The notes under the pieces are model-generated. The model worked only from the letters and a program-made list of their open reading frames with translations, had not been told where the DNA came from and made no database searches. This document shows, piece by piece, positions 29,104 to 38,935 of a stretch of 64,000 nt of DNA (positions are counted from its first letter, which is position 1; each line of letters opens with the position of its first letter). The stretch is from JBGPQJ01 sp963709295 (lineage in GTDB: Bacteria > Chloroflexota > Anaerolineae > Anaerolineales > Villigracilaceae): contig CAVPVW010000003.1 of NCBI GenBank assembly GCA_963709295.1, positions 1 through 64,000 on the forward strand, read 5' to 3'. The position numbers and the translations under genes were made by a program.

Positions 29104-30555
29104 TCACTTTCTCTTTTTGATTTCTTTGATGACCTGCGCTTCAGGACGCTGTTTATAATACTCATCCAGTGGATAACAGCCTGAAACCATGCCTTTGCGA
29201 GGACCAGTTGTACAATCACTAAAGGTGCGGCAGATGCGTTTGCGCGCCAGCGGTTTTCCGGCCAGGATATCGGCAGGCATTTCAGGATATGACAACACCA
29301 TGCGACCCAAGGCGACAAAATCGATCATACCGGACCTGACCACCGCTTGCGCTACATTGGGAAGCCAGTCCTGCAAATAGGTGTAGGCTGATCCGACTGT
29401 GGCCAGGTGGGTGGCATGCTGATTGAGTTCCGCTTCCACGTTGATATGGCGGGCCACCCCGACCAGCGGGTCTTCAGGCGGAAGATAGCCATCGGAAGGC
29501 GGGTAATGCGCAGGCCGGGTAATATGAGGATTGTAGTATGGGCTGCCTGCTGAAAAATTAACCAGCTCCACGCCCAGATTCTGGAGCAGGTCGATCAAGG
29601 CAATGGGCTCATCCAACTTGACCTGGCCTGGACAGTCAGGATCACCGCCAAAGGCATAAGGATAATGCCCGTTTTCGTCGCGATATTCCAGCATTTTCCC
29701 GACATTATTTTCATCGGGCCGGAAAGGCGGAAGGTCAAAGATGCTGACGCGGACACCAATCCGCAGACCTGGACATTCACTGCGGATCCCGGCAACAATC
29801 TCTCGCAAGAAACGTGTGCGGTTTTCAAAACTACCGCCGTAAGATCCAGGTCGATCCACGGCGCTTAAGAATTCATGTCCCAAATAGCCATGGCAATGTT
29901 TTACATCCACAAACTCAAAGCCGATTTTCTGTGCGCGTTTGGCGGCCCGGATGTAATCCCCGATCAAGTCATCGATTTCCATATCCGTCATGAGCGGGTA
30001 ATCTTTAGGAGTGTTGAAAATCTGATCGAGAAGTGGATGATGGTAAAGGATTTTCGGTTCGAGTTTGGTTTTTTCGTTTGGGCGGCAAAAGCGTCCGGAA
30101 TGAGTCAGCTGAAGTCCAACGATCAGATCGTCGGTCGAGGTGTAACGCGCTTTATGCTCATCCACCAAAGCCTGTCGCAGGGCTTCAATGTCCGCCAAGG
30201 TTTTATCCAAAATCATGAGTTGATTAGGGTTTGCGCGACCATCCGGTCGAACGGCGGTTGCTTCACCGCCCCAAATGAGTTTTGCGCCGCTTCGACCAAA
30301 GTTGCACCAGCGGCGAATGGTAAGATCTGTCGGCCTGCCATCGATAGTTGCATCCCAACCCTCCATGGGTTGGATACAAAACCGGTTGCCGATTTTTCTG
30401 CCGTCTGGCAAGAGATATTGTTGCGCCATTGCGCTTTCCGGAGCGGATAGAACTTCCGCATCGAAAGGCAAACTGATCCCCAGCTCTTTTGCGTATGAAA
30501 GAAGTTCGCCAGCTGTTTTGTATCGATTTATGGGGGGGTATGAAGTAACACTCAT
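29104..30555 (-). CDS. Old-yellow-enzyme family NADH:flavin oxidoreductase
   Basis: Intact FMN-dependent enzyme of 484 residues from the ATG at 30555. TIM-barrel marks are NRFCIQPMEGWDATIDGRPT, IWGGEATAVRPDGRANPNQL, GLQLTHSGRFCRPNEK, FEFVDVKHCHGYLGHEFLSA with the substrate-binding H-x-C-H, and DFVALGRMVLSYPEMPADIL. A C-terminal Cys pair (RICRTFSDCTTG) is present, but the NAD-binding and Fe-S domains of the longer 2,4-dienoyl-CoA reductases are missing. It is probably a single-domain ene-reductase. Position suggests reduction of an unsaturated acid or CoA ester in the same pathway. Confidence 0.9.
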   Translation of the reverse strand: MSVTSYPPINRYKTAGELLSYAKELGISLPFDAEVLSAPESAMAQQYLLPDGRKIGNRFCIQPMEGWDATIDGRPTDLTIRRWCNFGRSGAKLIWGGEATAVRPDGRANPNQLMILDKTLADIEALRQALVDEHKARYTSTDDLIVGLQLTHSGRFCRPNEKTKLEPKILYHHPLLDQIFNTPKDYPLMTDMEIDDLIGDYIRAAKRAQKIGFEFVDVKHCHGYLGHEFLSAVDRPGSYGGSFENRTRFLREIVAGIRSECPGLRIGVRVSIFDLPPFRPDENNVGKMLEYRDENGHYPYAFGGDPDCPGQVKLDEPIALIDLLQNLGVELVNFSAGSPYYNPHITRPAHYPPSDGYLPPEDPLVGVARHINVEAELNQHATHLATVGSAYTYLQDWLPNVAQAVVRSGMIDFVALGRMVLSYPEMPADILAGKPLARKRICRTFSDCTTGPRKGMVSGCYPLDEYYKQRPEAQVIKEIKKRK

Positions 30556-30568
30556 CTCGCACCTGAGT

Positions 30569-31255
30569 TCAGGAAATTGGCGTTTTATCGCCACGGGCGG
30601 CTTTTACCCATCCCAAAACATCCTTAACTTTTTCTGTGATTTTAGAGTACTCCCCTGCAGCAATGACATCCTTCGGAAACAATTTACTTCCCATGCCCAC
30701 GCAGGCGACACCGGCTTTTATCCAGCGCGTGACGCTCTCCTCAGTGGCATCCACGCCACCGGTTGGCATGATTCGTGTCCAGGGCATGGGCGCAAGCAAA
30801 TCTTTAACAAAGTCGGGGCCGCCCACCGAACTTCCAGGGAAGACTTTGCAGATCTCCACGCCCAACTCTTCGGCCTGGGAAATTTCGGTTGCACTTCCGC
30901 AGCCAGGGCTATAGGAAACTTTTCGACGGTTGCACAATCGGGCAACATCTGGATTTAAATTTGGGCCGACGATGAAATTCGAACCCAATTGTATGTAGAG
31001 TGCGGCAGTTCCCGCTTCGATGACGGAACCAGTACCAAGGATCAAACGGTTGTCTGAACTCAATTGACGGATTACTTCGCCGAAAACTTCATGCGCCCGG
31101 TCACCGCGATTGGTGAATTCAAAACAATGTACGCCGCCATCCAGGCAGGCTTTAATCACATTTACTGCTACACCGGGGTCAGGATGGTAGAAAACCGGGA
31201 TCATGCCGGTGTCGATCATTGAGATCAGGACTTTCAGTCGAGAATAAAGTGCCAT
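30569..31255 (-). CDS. KDPG/KHG aldolase
   Basis: Intact class I aldolase of 228 residues that splits 2-keto-3-deoxy-6-phosphogluconate into pyruvate and glyceraldehyde 3-phosphate. Family motifs are MIPVFYHPDPGVAVNVIKAC, GVHCFEFTNRGDRA with the catalytic Glu, LGTGSVIEAGTAALYIQLG, NFIVGPNLNPDVA, the Schiff-base Lys region EICKVFPGSSVGGPDFVKD, and RIMPTGGVDATEESVTRW. The KDG kinase gene lies 27 bp upstream and supplies its substrate, so the two make a complete lower sugar-acid route. Confidence 0.92.
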   Translation of the reverse strand: MALYSRLKVLISMIDTGMIPVFYHPDPGVAVNVIKACLDGGVHCFEFTNRGDRAHEVFGEVIRQLSSDNRLILGTGSVIEAGTAALYIQLGSNFIVGPNLNPDVARLCNRRKVSYSPGCGSATEISQAEELGVEICKVFPGSSVGGPDFVKDLLAPMPWTRIMPTGGVDATEESVTRWIKAGVACVGMGSKLFPKDVIAAGEYSKITEKVKDVLGWVKAARGDKTPIS

Positions 31256-31282
31256 GGTGCTGGTTTCCTTCCTATCAGTGAA

Positions 31283-32319
31283 TTATCGATGAACTCGGCC
31301 TGAAGCGTCGCCCCGCGTTAATTTTTCCACTTCGGAGACGGTCACCAAATTGAAGTCCCCGAAAACCGTATGCTTGAGAGCGGAGGCGGCCACGGCGAAA
31401 TCTAAGACCTTTTGAGGATCGTTCGCAAAGGTGTGCAGTCCATAGATCAATCCCCCCATAAAACTGTCACCGCCGCCGACACGGTCAACGATATGAGTAA
31501 TGTCGTATATAGGCGCAGAATAAATTTGACCATCCTGCCAGAGCATCGCGCTCCAGGTATTATGGCTGGCTGAGAGCGAGCCGCGCAGGGTAATTGCGAT
31601 CTTCTTCAAATTGGGAAATTTCTTGTGTAGTTCTTCGCAGACGGAGGCATACTTCTCGCTGGAGACTTTTCCGTGTAATAACCTCTGTATCAGGAGCCTT
31701 GATGCCAAAGACTTTTTCGGCGTCTTCTTCATTAGCCAGTTACCACGTCACTGGTGGCAACCAACTGCTCCATGACTTCCCCGGCGGTTTTACCCCACTT
31801 CCAAAGTTTGGCGCGATAGTTCATATCACAGGAAACGGTGACGCCCATTGTACGTGCGGTATCAATGGCTTCCTGACAAACGGCTGCCGCGCCCTCGGAA
31901 ATTGCCGGTGTGATGCCCGTCCAATGGAACCAGGTGGCATCCTGGAATACTGTTTTCCAATCCACCATACCGGGTTTAAGGGATGCAAAAGAGGAGTTGG
32001 CCCGGTCGTAAACCACCTGGCTGCCTCGCATGACAGCACCCATTTCCAGAAAATAGATCCCCAGGCGCTCGCCACCGCGCAGGACATAAGACGTGCCTAC
32101 GGAGTATTGGCGCAAATACTGCAGGCAGGCATTGCCGATTTCATTGGCAGGCAGACGGGTGACGAATTCCGTGGCGAGGCCGAAATTAGCCAGCGTAGCA
32201 GCAACATTTGACTCGCCACCGCCATAAACTACATCAAAGGAGCGCGCCTGTCCAAAACGCAACACGCCGGGTGGGGAAAGCCGCAGCATGACCTCCCCAA
32301 AGGTTACGATTTTCTTCAT
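31283..32319 (-). pseudogene. 2-keto-3-deoxygluconate kinase-like PfkB sugar kinase, frameshifted twice
   Basis: Ribokinase-family enzyme of about 345 residues. The first frame (MKKIVTFGEVMLRLSPPGVL, YGGGESNVAATLANFGLATE, FHWTGITPAISEGAAAVCQE, VSCDMNYRAKLW) ends near 31735. A middle stretch, NEEDAEKVFGIKAPDTEVIT, is in a second frame. The rest is in a third and holds KIAITLRGS and the anion-hole/catalytic motif DRVGGGDSFMGGLIYGLHTF. All parts of a KdgK-type kinase are present, with two indels. It would phosphorylate KDG for the aldolase downstream. Confidence 0.87.
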
Positions 32320-32340
32320 AAAGCCTCTTCTACGAATTGA

Positions 32341-33124
32341 TTAGAGCCGTTGAATATGGAAGCCACCATCCACGTTGATGATCTGGCCGGTAGAGAATGG
32401 CAGGTAACCTTCAGCAATGGCGGTGATGGCTTTCCCGATATCTTCAGGTTGGCCCCAGCGTTGGATGGGGGTGAGGCCTTCAGCGATTAATTTATCGTAC
32501 TTTTCTTTGACCACAGCAGTCATCGGGGTTTCAATGATGCCGGGTCGGATTTCGTAGACATTGATGCCGTGTTTTGCCAGACGGTCTGCGTAAAGTAGGG
32601 TGCTCATCGAAACTCCAGCCTTTGAAATGCAATACTCAGCCCGGCTGATACTACTGGTGAAGGCACTGATGGAGCCGATGTTCACGATCTTCGGATGGAC
32701 CACCTTCTTTTGATCCACCAGATTCGACCATTTTCCGGGCGACAAGCTGGGTGAGAAAGAAGGGACCGATCAAGTTTACAGCCAAAACTTCGTTCATGCT
32801 TTGCTCGCTGATCTCGAGAATATCGAGTCTTTGTCTTGGACCTATGCCTGCATTGTTGACGAGGAGATCCATTCTGCCGAATGTATTCAGGGTCTCATCA
32901 ACAAGCCGCTCGCGGTCGACCGCTGAAGTCACATCAGCCATGACAATCAGTCCGTCACTGCCCTCACCCTGAACGAGTTTTAGGGTTTCCTGAGACGATT
33001 CTGGATCGCCAATGTCATTGATGACAATACTCCAGCCAACATGAGCCAATTGGAGGGCAATGCCGCGTCCGATACCCCGTCCTGAGCCGGTGATGATAGC
33101 AATTTTCTTATCGTTTTTTTTCAT
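32341..33124 (-). pseudogene. Short-chain dehydrogenase/reductase, frameshifted
   Basis: Classical SDR of about 260 residues from the ATG at 33124. The cofactor motif is TGSGRGIGRGIA, then MDLLVNNAGIG and VNLIGPFFLTQLVARKMVES. A break near 32720 shifts into the frame with IVNIGSISAFTSSISRAEYC (catalytic Ser), YCISKAGVSM (Tyr-x-x-x-Lys) and the C-terminal STGQIINVDGGFHIQ. Likely a sugar or sugar-acid dehydrogenase of this operon, 21 bp upstream of the kinase. The break falls in a GG-rich run. Confidence 0.87.
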
Positions 33125-33186
33125 ACTGGTCACTTTCACAAACGTCACAGGCCACATTCACCTGAGCCCCATTGAATTTAATAGGC

Positions 33187-34215
33187 TTAGCCCCAATCCA
33201 GAAAGGACGGTAATCGATTTTTTGCTTTCAGAGTCCCGACGATGCCTTCGGGGAAGTACAACAATACAAAGATCAAGATCAAGCCGGTGACAACGATGTT
33301 CAGTTCGGTCGCGCCTAATTTAGCCACGACCAATTCGTTGATGGCAATCATGATCGCAGCCCCGATGACTGGGCCGCTGACAGTCCCCTTGCCGCCCAGG
33401 ATCGCCATCAGGACGATGGTGGTGCCGATGACGACCGGGAGGAAAATGGAAGGCCGCAGGTAGGTCAGGTAACTGCCCCAGACCGCTCCGGCCATGCCGA
33501 TGTACAATCCGCTGATGCCAAAGGCCAGGATCTTATAGCGTCGGGTGGGAATCCCGGCAACCTCGGTCTTGACCTCATCCTGCGAGATGGCCCGCAGGCC
33601 AAGGCCGAACTTTGAGTGGCGTATAAAGTAGGAAGTGATGATCGCCAGGACCATGATCACCAATAAGTAATAATAGTAGGGGATCTTGGCGTACTGGCCT
33701 TCCAGCGTAATCATGGACATTGGCAATCCATTAGTGCCCCCGGAAAGGTCCCAGTTATCCAGCAATTCCGTCATCAACAACACCAGGGCGATCGTTGAAA
33801 TTATGAAGGTTGAGCCACGGGTGCGCAGCCCGATCAGGCCAAACAGTAGCCCGCCCAACATGGCCAGCAAGCCCGCGATAGGAGCGGTTAGAAACGGGGA
33901 GATTTGAAAAAGACGAAAACCATCCCTGATAAATATGCCCCAAATCCAAAGAAGACGTTGTGCCCGAGCGAGATATAACCGGCATAGCCGCCAATCATGT
34001 TCCAGCTGGTAGCCATGATGATATAGAGAAACACATATAGCAACATGTGCAGCCAGTAGTTGTAACCGTCAAAGGCGATCTGCAGCAGTGGCAACAATCC
34101 CAGCGCCAACAATGTACCGAGAGGAACACCTCGTTTTATCCAGAGGTTGGTTTTTGATAATCCTGGTTGCAGGTGATTTTTGAACGGCCTGTACTGATAA
34201 GGGAGTATCAGTCAT
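33187..34215 (-). pseudogene. livM: Branched-chain amino acid-type ABC permease (LivM-like), frameshifted
   Basis: About 340 residues with eight or more membrane helices. The N-terminal frame from 34215 (MTDTPLSVQAVQKSPATRI) shifts near 34150. The second frame reads LHMLLYVFLYIIMATSWNMI and GGYAGYISLGHNVFFGFGAY, a LivM hallmark, and ends near 33890. The third holds IGLRTRGSTFIISTIALVLL, RAISQDEVKTEVAGIPTRRY and LGGKGTVSGPVIGAAIMIAI. Neighbouring livH, livF, livG and the binding-protein gene are intact, so the two breaks are either recent or assembly errors. This transporter class also carries aromatic acids, amides and urea, so the ligand is open. Confidence 0.88.
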
Positions 34216-34216
34216 G

Positions 34217-35095
34217 TTAACCATCCGCTTTCTGTGCGCCGAGCAGACCTTGAGGTCGGAATAGTAAGATCAGGAACAGCGCCAGATAAAAGGTGATCGG
34301 CGCCCAAGAAGGACCAAAATAGAAGGTGACGTAGGACGCGATCACCGCCAGTAGAAAGGAACTCAGCATGGCACCGATCAGGCTGCCCATTCCGCCCAAG
34401 ACAACCAAAGACATCAGCATTCCGATCCAGGCTACATGTTTCGAGGGGAAAAACGTGAAAATGAAACTCAACAGGGACCCGGCGGCTCCTGCCATGGCCA
34501 ATCCAATTCCAAACGACAGCATGGACACCCAGGCAACATTGACCCCCACCACTTGAGCAGAATTTCGGTTCTGCATAGTGGCCCGAATAGCGTTGCCCAC
34601 CCGGGTATTTCGCAGGAACAACCATAACGAGAGGATCAGGGTGACGGAGATGACGGTGGCGTACACCTGGCTCTGTGGCATGAAGAAAGGCCCAACCAGG
34701 AAGGGTCTTGTGGCATAGATGGGATTGGTCGAGCGGTATATCCCTGTAAAAAAGTAGCTTAGGACACCTTCGATGACCAGGGCGGATGCAAAGGTGACCA
34801 GCACGGTGATATCCGTGAAGCGAGGGCTGTCCGCCCTCGAGGCAAACAACATCCGGTAATACACCACCCCGACGATGAACATCACCGGGATTGTTACGAT
34901 CATGGAGGCAATAGGATCCACCTTCCAAAGTTTGAACAGCCAGAAGGAAATGTAGGCAGCCATGATGATGAACGCAGAGTGCGCCAGATTGACAATCCGC
35001 ATGACCCCGAAAATCAGGGTCATGCCGGATGACATGAGCGCATATACACCGCCTAGGGACAGACCCAATAAAAGGACTTGGATGATTTGTGTCAT
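34217..35095 (-). CDS. livH: Branched-chain amino acid-type ABC permease (LivH-like)
   Basis: Intact 292-residue permease with about eight helices. Family marks: LLGLSLGGVYALMSSGMTLI, FGVMRIVNLAHSAFIIMAAY, GNAIRATMQNRNSAQVVGVN (the cytoplasmic coupling loop) and LVVLGGMGSLIGAMLSSFLL. It overlaps the LivF gene start by 4 bp and ends 1 bp before the LivM start, so the five transporter genes form one operon. Confidence 0.92.
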   Translation of the reverse strand: MTQIIQVLLLGLSLGGVYALMSSGMTLIFGVMRIVNLAHSAFIIMAAYISFWLFKLWKVDPIASMIVTIPVMFIVGVVYYRMLFASRADSPRFTDITVLVTFASALVIEGVLSYFFTGIYRSTNPIYATRPFLVGPFFMPQSQVYATVISVTLILSLWLFLRNTRVGNAIRATMQNRNSAQVVGVNVAWVSMLSFGIGLAMAGAAGSLLSFIFTFFPSKHVAWIGMLMSLVVLGGMGSLIGAMLSSFLLAVIASYVTFYFGPSWAPITFYLALFLILLFRPQGLLGAQKADG

Positions 35096-35844
35096 TGCAT
35101 AGTCTCCGTTTGTGGAGGGGACTTACGCTTACCCAGGTAGAGTTCCTGAATCCGCGGATCATGGAGGACTTCCACCGCCGGACGTTCAAAGCTGTTCGTC
35201 CCCAGATCAAGTACTACACCCTGATCGGCATTTTCGAGACCCTTGCGGGCATTTTGTTCGATCAACAGGATTGTCAGCCCTTGATCGCGCAGCAGGGAGA
35301 TCGTGCCGAAAATTTGCTGGACCACCTTGGGCGCCAGGCCCAGAGATGGCTCATCCAGCATAATCAAATCGGGTTTCAGAACCATGGCGCGGGCAATGGA
35401 GGCTAGTTGCTGCTGACCGCCCGACAACGTTCTTGCCATCTGTGAGCTTTTCTCTTTCAGGATGGGGAATTGATTGAACAGCTCTTCAATGCGTTTTTCC
35501 ACAAGCTTTGGATCTTTTAGAATGTATCCCCCCATACGCAGGTTTTCTTTGACGGTCATGTCCGGGAAAAGGCTGCGATCAGAGGGGACGTAACATATTC
35601 CCAGTTGCAGGACCTGATCAGTTCTTAATCCATTGATAACTTCGCCCTTGTAAATGATCCTGCCTTCTCTGGGCTTGAGCAAACCAGCAATGACCTTGAC
35701 CAGCGTGGATTTTCCCGCACCATTTGGGCCAATAATGCAGTACGTTTTCCCCGCCTCCACCGTTAAGGACAGACCTCTCAGAATATTCGGCCCGCTGCCA
35801 TATCCGGCGACAATATTTTCAACCACCAGTGTGCCCATCTTCAT
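35092..35844 (-). CDS. livF: Branched-chain amino acid-type ABC ATPase (LivF-like)
   Basis: Intact 250-residue ATPase. Walker A is GPNGAGKSTLVKVIAG, signature LSGGQQQLASIARAM, Walker B LIMLDEPSLGLAPKVV, and the switch region is LLIEQNARKGLENAD. The SLGLAP form after Walker B is typical for LivF. It overlaps LivG by 4 bp and LivH by 4 bp. Confidence 0.93.
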   Translation of the reverse strand: MKMGTLVVENIVAGYGSGPNILRGLSLTVEAGKTYCIIGPNGAGKSTLVKVIAGLLKPREGRIIYKGEVINGLRTDQVLQLGICYVPSDRSLFPDMTVKENLRMGGYILKDPKLVEKRIEELFNQFPILKEKSSQMARTLSGGQQQLASIARAMVLKPDLIMLDEPSLGLAPKVVQQIFGTISLLRDQGLTILLIEQNARKGLENADQGVVLDLGTNSFERPAVEVLHDPRIQELYLGKRKSPPQTETMQ

Positions 35845-36572
35845 TCTCCTAGATAGGCTTCCAGAACCCGCGGATTATCCTGGATCTCCTTGGGGGATCC
35901 CTGAGCCAGGACCGTGCCGTACGCCATGCAGATGACCGGGTTGCTGATCTTCATGACAAGGTCCATATTGTGCTCAACAATCAGGAAGGTGATCCCTTTT
36001 TGGTTAAGCTGCAAGATCCGGTCAATGAGGCTTTCGAGCAGAGTTGGATTAACCCCTCCAGCGGGCTCATCCAGCATGATCAAAAGGGGATCAGACATTA
36101 ACACGGATGCAAATTCCAGTAATTTTTTCTGGCCATACGACAAGTTCTTGGATTTTTCATGCGCCAGGTGATCAATCCCCACAAAAGACAACAGGTCCAT
36201 CGCCCGGTTTTCTTCTTCCTTAAACATGCTCGTTCCGAACATGTCCCAGAAACCTTTGACCTCTGATTGGACGACCATATTTTCCAGGACCGTTAATTCC
36301 TGCAAATCGCGCGTGATCTGGAAGGTGCGGCTAATCCCCATCCGTGTGATTTGATGAGGCTGGAGGTCATTGACCTTCTTGCCATCAAAAAAGATGCTGC
36401 CCGCATCGAGGGGTAGCAAGCCGGTGACCAAGTTGAAGACCGTGGTCTTTCCCGCCCCATTGGGACCGATCAGGCTGACGATGGATCCCTTTTCAACGGA
36501 AAAGGAACACTCATCAACCGCTCGAATGCCGCCAAAGCTTTTTGATAATCCCTTGATTTCTAATAATGGCAT
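35841..36572 (-). CDS. livG: Branched-chain amino acid-type ABC ATPase (LivG-like)
   Basis: Intact 243-residue ATPase. It opens with LLEIKGLSKSFGGIRAVDEC, Walker A GPNGAGKTTVFNLVTG, then GISRTFQITRDLQELTVLEN, signature LSYGQKKLLEFASVLM and Walker B LIMLDEPAGGVNPTLLESLI; the AGGVNP form is the LivG mark. The switch His is in FLIVEHNMDLVMKISN. It is the first ATPase gene behind the binding protein, separated from it by a long hairpin. Confidence 0.93.
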   Translation of the reverse strand: MPLLEIKGLSKSFGGIRAVDECSFSVEKGSIVSLIGPNGAGKTTVFNLVTGLLPLDAGSIFFDGKKVNDLQPHQITRMGISRTFQITRDLQELTVLENMVVQSEVKGFWDMFGTSMFKEEENRAMDLLSFVGIDHLAHEKSKNLSYGQKKLLEFASVLMSDPLLIMLDEPAGGVNPTLLESLIDRILQLNQKGITFLIVEHNMDLVMKISNPVICMAYGTVLAQGSPKEIQDNPRVLEAYLGE

Positions 36573-36620
36573 TGTGTTTCACCGTTCATAGGCTTGATCT
36601 TTCGTGATACCTACGAGAAG

Positions 36621-36658
36621 TCCCTGTCGCACCAGAAAAATTACTGGCGCGACAGGGA
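36621..36658 (-). terminator. Long hairpin between livK-like and livG-like genes
   Basis: TCCCTGTCGC-A-CCAG and CTGG-C-GCGACAGGGA pair over 14 bp with one mismatch and a 10-nt loop. It lies just behind the binding-protein gene in the operon. It is probably a partial terminator or stabiliser that keeps binding-protein mRNA more abundant than the permease mRNA. Confidence 0.65.
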
Positions 36659-36673
36659 TCGTTTGCGGTTAGG

Positions 36674-38050
36674 TTACGGCATCGGATAGATTAGGGGCTG
36701 GACACCTGGGAAGGCATCGGTGGGATAAACGAATTCCAGGTTACCATCCTGCCACTGGGTCATGATGAAAGACTTATTGATGGGCAGACCGCGTTCATCC
36801 CAGTAGAAGTCACCCAGGACTGTCTTGACGGGATCCTCCGCGGTGCGGGCGGCCAACCAATCGTGAACGACCTTGTTGTCCGTCGAACCGGTGGCACGGA
36901 TAGCCTGTTCAATACCCTGGCACAGCGCAAACGGAATTGCAGCATCTTCACCTGCGTCAATGCCATATTTGGCTTTATAGGCATCGAGGAACATCTGGTT
37001 GGTAAATTCCTTGCCATTCAGCAGGCCGGTGAAGTTCGCAAGTGGGTGCCAGGATGCCTGGATCACAACGCCATTGGCATCGGCGCCGAGAGATTCTTCA
37101 AATGCTGCCTGGGCACCTTGGCTCATAAAGATGCCTTTGGGTTTATAGCCAACAGTCTTCAGCGCACGGATCAACTGGATACCCTCGTCCGCAGAGGTCA
37201 CGGGGGCGAAGAGGTAGTCCGCGTTGGCTGCCTTGATGGAAGCGGCCAGGGTGGTCCAGTCCGTGAAGCCTTCCGGCCATTGTTGTTTGAAGACCACTTC
37301 AGCTCCGAGCTTGGATAATTCGCCCGGCGCCAGGCTGACCGTTTTTTCCGTTCCATCGTTGTTTTGGAAGGTGACGTTATCGCCCACCAGACCGGCGATG
37401 ATGGCGTTTGCATAGAAATCGTCAGCCCAGGCAAGAGCAACCGTCTTGGGTAGCTGGTCAGCAGGGACCAGGTCTTTGAGCATCATCACCGGCGAAGCGC
37501 CGATATACTCAGCCGCGTTTGGCTGGAAGTAAACCAGATTCTCGAAACCGCGTTCGTAAACGCGCAAGGCAGCGGCGGAGGGAATCGGGTGCACGTAACC
37601 GGCTTTTTCAGTGATAGCGGATGCCGGGAAGGTCAGTTTGCTGGAGAACGTGCCGAAGATCTGGTCGACCTTGTCCACGTTGATGAAGCGTTCAAATTGC
37701 GCAAGAGTCGTGTCAACATCGGACTGGTTGTCACTCACGATCAATTCAACCGGACGATCAAGGAGACCGCCACTTTCATTGATCAAATCGACACAGAGTT
37801 GGTAACCATCACGGTGCAAAGAACCTGTGATTGAGAACTCTCCCGTCAAAGGCAGGGACGTTCCAATCTTGATGGGGGTCACGTCAGCAACCGGTTCGGT
37901 CGCCGCCGGAGCGGTGGTCGGTGCAGCTGCCGGTTCGGTTTCGGCAGGTGCCTGGGGAGCTTGTGTTGGTGCAGCCTGGCCGCAGGCGGTCAGCAGCATG
38001 CCAAAGACCAAGAGTAAAGACAATCCGATCCATACATTGTGTTTCATCAT
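36674..38050 (-). CDS. livK: Branched-chain amino acid-type ABC substrate-binding lipoprotein
   Basis: Intact 458-residue Peripla_BP_6 protein. The signal MMKHNVWIGLSLLLVFGMLL ends in a lipobox (LTAC), followed by an Ala/Pro/Thr/Glu linker. The mature protein shows VTPIKIGTSLPLTGEFSITG, LINESGGLLDRPVELIVSDN, IFGTFSSKLTFPASAITEKA and FKQQWPEGFTDWTTLAASIK. It heads the livKGFHM-type operon. The ligand could be an amino acid, an aromatic acid or a sugar acid; the catabolic genes next to it favour an organic acid. Confidence 0.92.
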   Translation of the reverse strand: MMKHNVWIGLSLLLVFGMLLTACGQAAPTQAPQAPAETEPAAAPTTAPAATEPVADVTPIKIGTSLPLTGEFSITGSLHRDGYQLCVDLINESGGLLDRPVELIVSDNQSDVDTTLAQFERFINVDKVDQIFGTFSSKLTFPASAITEKAGYVHPIPSAAALRVYERGFENLVYFQPNAAEYIGASPVMMLKDLVPADQLPKTVALAWADDFYANAIIAGLVGDNVTFQNNDGTEKTVSLAPGELSKLGAEVVFKQQWPEGFTDWTTLAASIKAANADYLFAPVTSADEGIQLIRALKTVGYKPKGIFMSQGAQAAFEESLGADANGVVIQASWHPLANFTGLLNGKEFTNQMFLDAYKAKYGIDAGEDAAIPFALCQGIEQAIRATGSTDNKVVHDWLAARTAEDPVKTVLGDFYWDERGLPINKSFIMTQWQDGNLEFVYPTDAFPGVQPLIYPMP

Positions 38051-38128
38051 TTTCCTCCGTAAGGTTTTGGTTTGTCGACAATTTAATTCGGGCGGTTTAT
38101 TTGATTATTATTTTGTTAGACCTCCTTA

Positions 38129-38935
38129 TCAATTGCCTGGGGAATATCCCAGGTTTCGAGATATTTCAATTGCAGCCTTTTTTATTCGTGTCCCATATGC
38201 ACTGATCTGGTCACGTGGCAGACGCTGGACCGGGACCGAGATACTCACAGCCGCCACGGGAACGCCGCTGTTGTTAAAAATCGGCGCAGCCAGGCACCTT
38301 CCACCCAGCTCGTTTTCTTCTTCATCGATGGCATACCCGGTTTTTCGGACCCGGTCGAGTTCTTTGAGAAAATCATTCGAATTTGTGATCGTGTTGGGGG
38401 TTACCGGGATGAACGCATAATTGGCCAGGACAGCTTGGATTTCTTCGGGGATCATACTGGCCAGGATGGCTTTCCCCAGGGCGGTGCTGTGCACGCAGGC
38501 CCGCTTTCCCAGTTCAGACCGAATCCCGAGGGAATGATGCCCCATCAGTCTCTCGATATAAACCACTTCTGTTTGGTCTCGAATGGCCAGGTTGATGCTT
38601 TCCCCACTCCACTGGCGAAGTTCTTCGAGAAAAGGCGCAGCGATTTTTCGCAGGTCGATTTGATTCAGAAGGACTGAAGCCCGTTCAGCCAGTTTCATAC
38701 CTAAACGATATTTGCGATTGTCGGGGTTTTGATCAAGATAGTGATTAAGCTTCAGGGTATAGACGAGACCTGCCACCGTACCTGGATCCATGGCGAGCAT
38801 TTTAGCTATATCATTATTACCAATCTCTGCTTGTGACTCCTCGTACAGATTGAGGATATCCAGAGCATGCTGTACAGAAGCGATCACTTTTCGGTTGTTG
38901 CCGGTCTTCTTTTTCATAAGTGGGTCCAATATCAA
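38129..38935 (-). CDS. IclR-family transcriptional regulator
   Basis: Intact 268-residue regulator. The winged helix-turn-helix is in residues 15-80 (VIASVQHALDILNLYEESQA, NNDIAKMLAMDPGTVAGLVY). The effector domain follows with ESINLAIRDQTEVVYIERLM, GKRACVHSTALGKAILASMI and the typical ELGGRCLAAPIFNNSGVPVA. It lies directly upstream of the transporter operon in the same orientation and probably controls it and the catabolic genes in response to an organic acid. ATG at 38917 is an alternative start. Confidence 0.92.
   Translation of the reverse strand: MILDPLMKKKTGNNRKVIASVQHALDILNLYEESQAEIGNNDIAKMLAMDPGTVAGLVYTLKLNHYLDQNPDNRKYRLGMKLAERASVLLNQIDLRKIAAPFLEELRQWSGESINLAIRDQTEVVYIERLMGHHSLGIRSELGKRACVHSTALGKAILASMIPEEIQAVLANYAFIPVTPNTITNSNDFLKELDRVRKTGYAIDEEENELGGRCLAAPIFNNSGVPVAAVSISVPVQRLPRDQISAYGTRIKKAAIEISRNLGYSPGN

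Noticed and set aside
34212..35210. A 332-residue minus-strand frame overlapping the LivH gene
   Set aside because: It covers the intact permease gene in another frame; its Cys/His-rich composition is that of a shadow frame.
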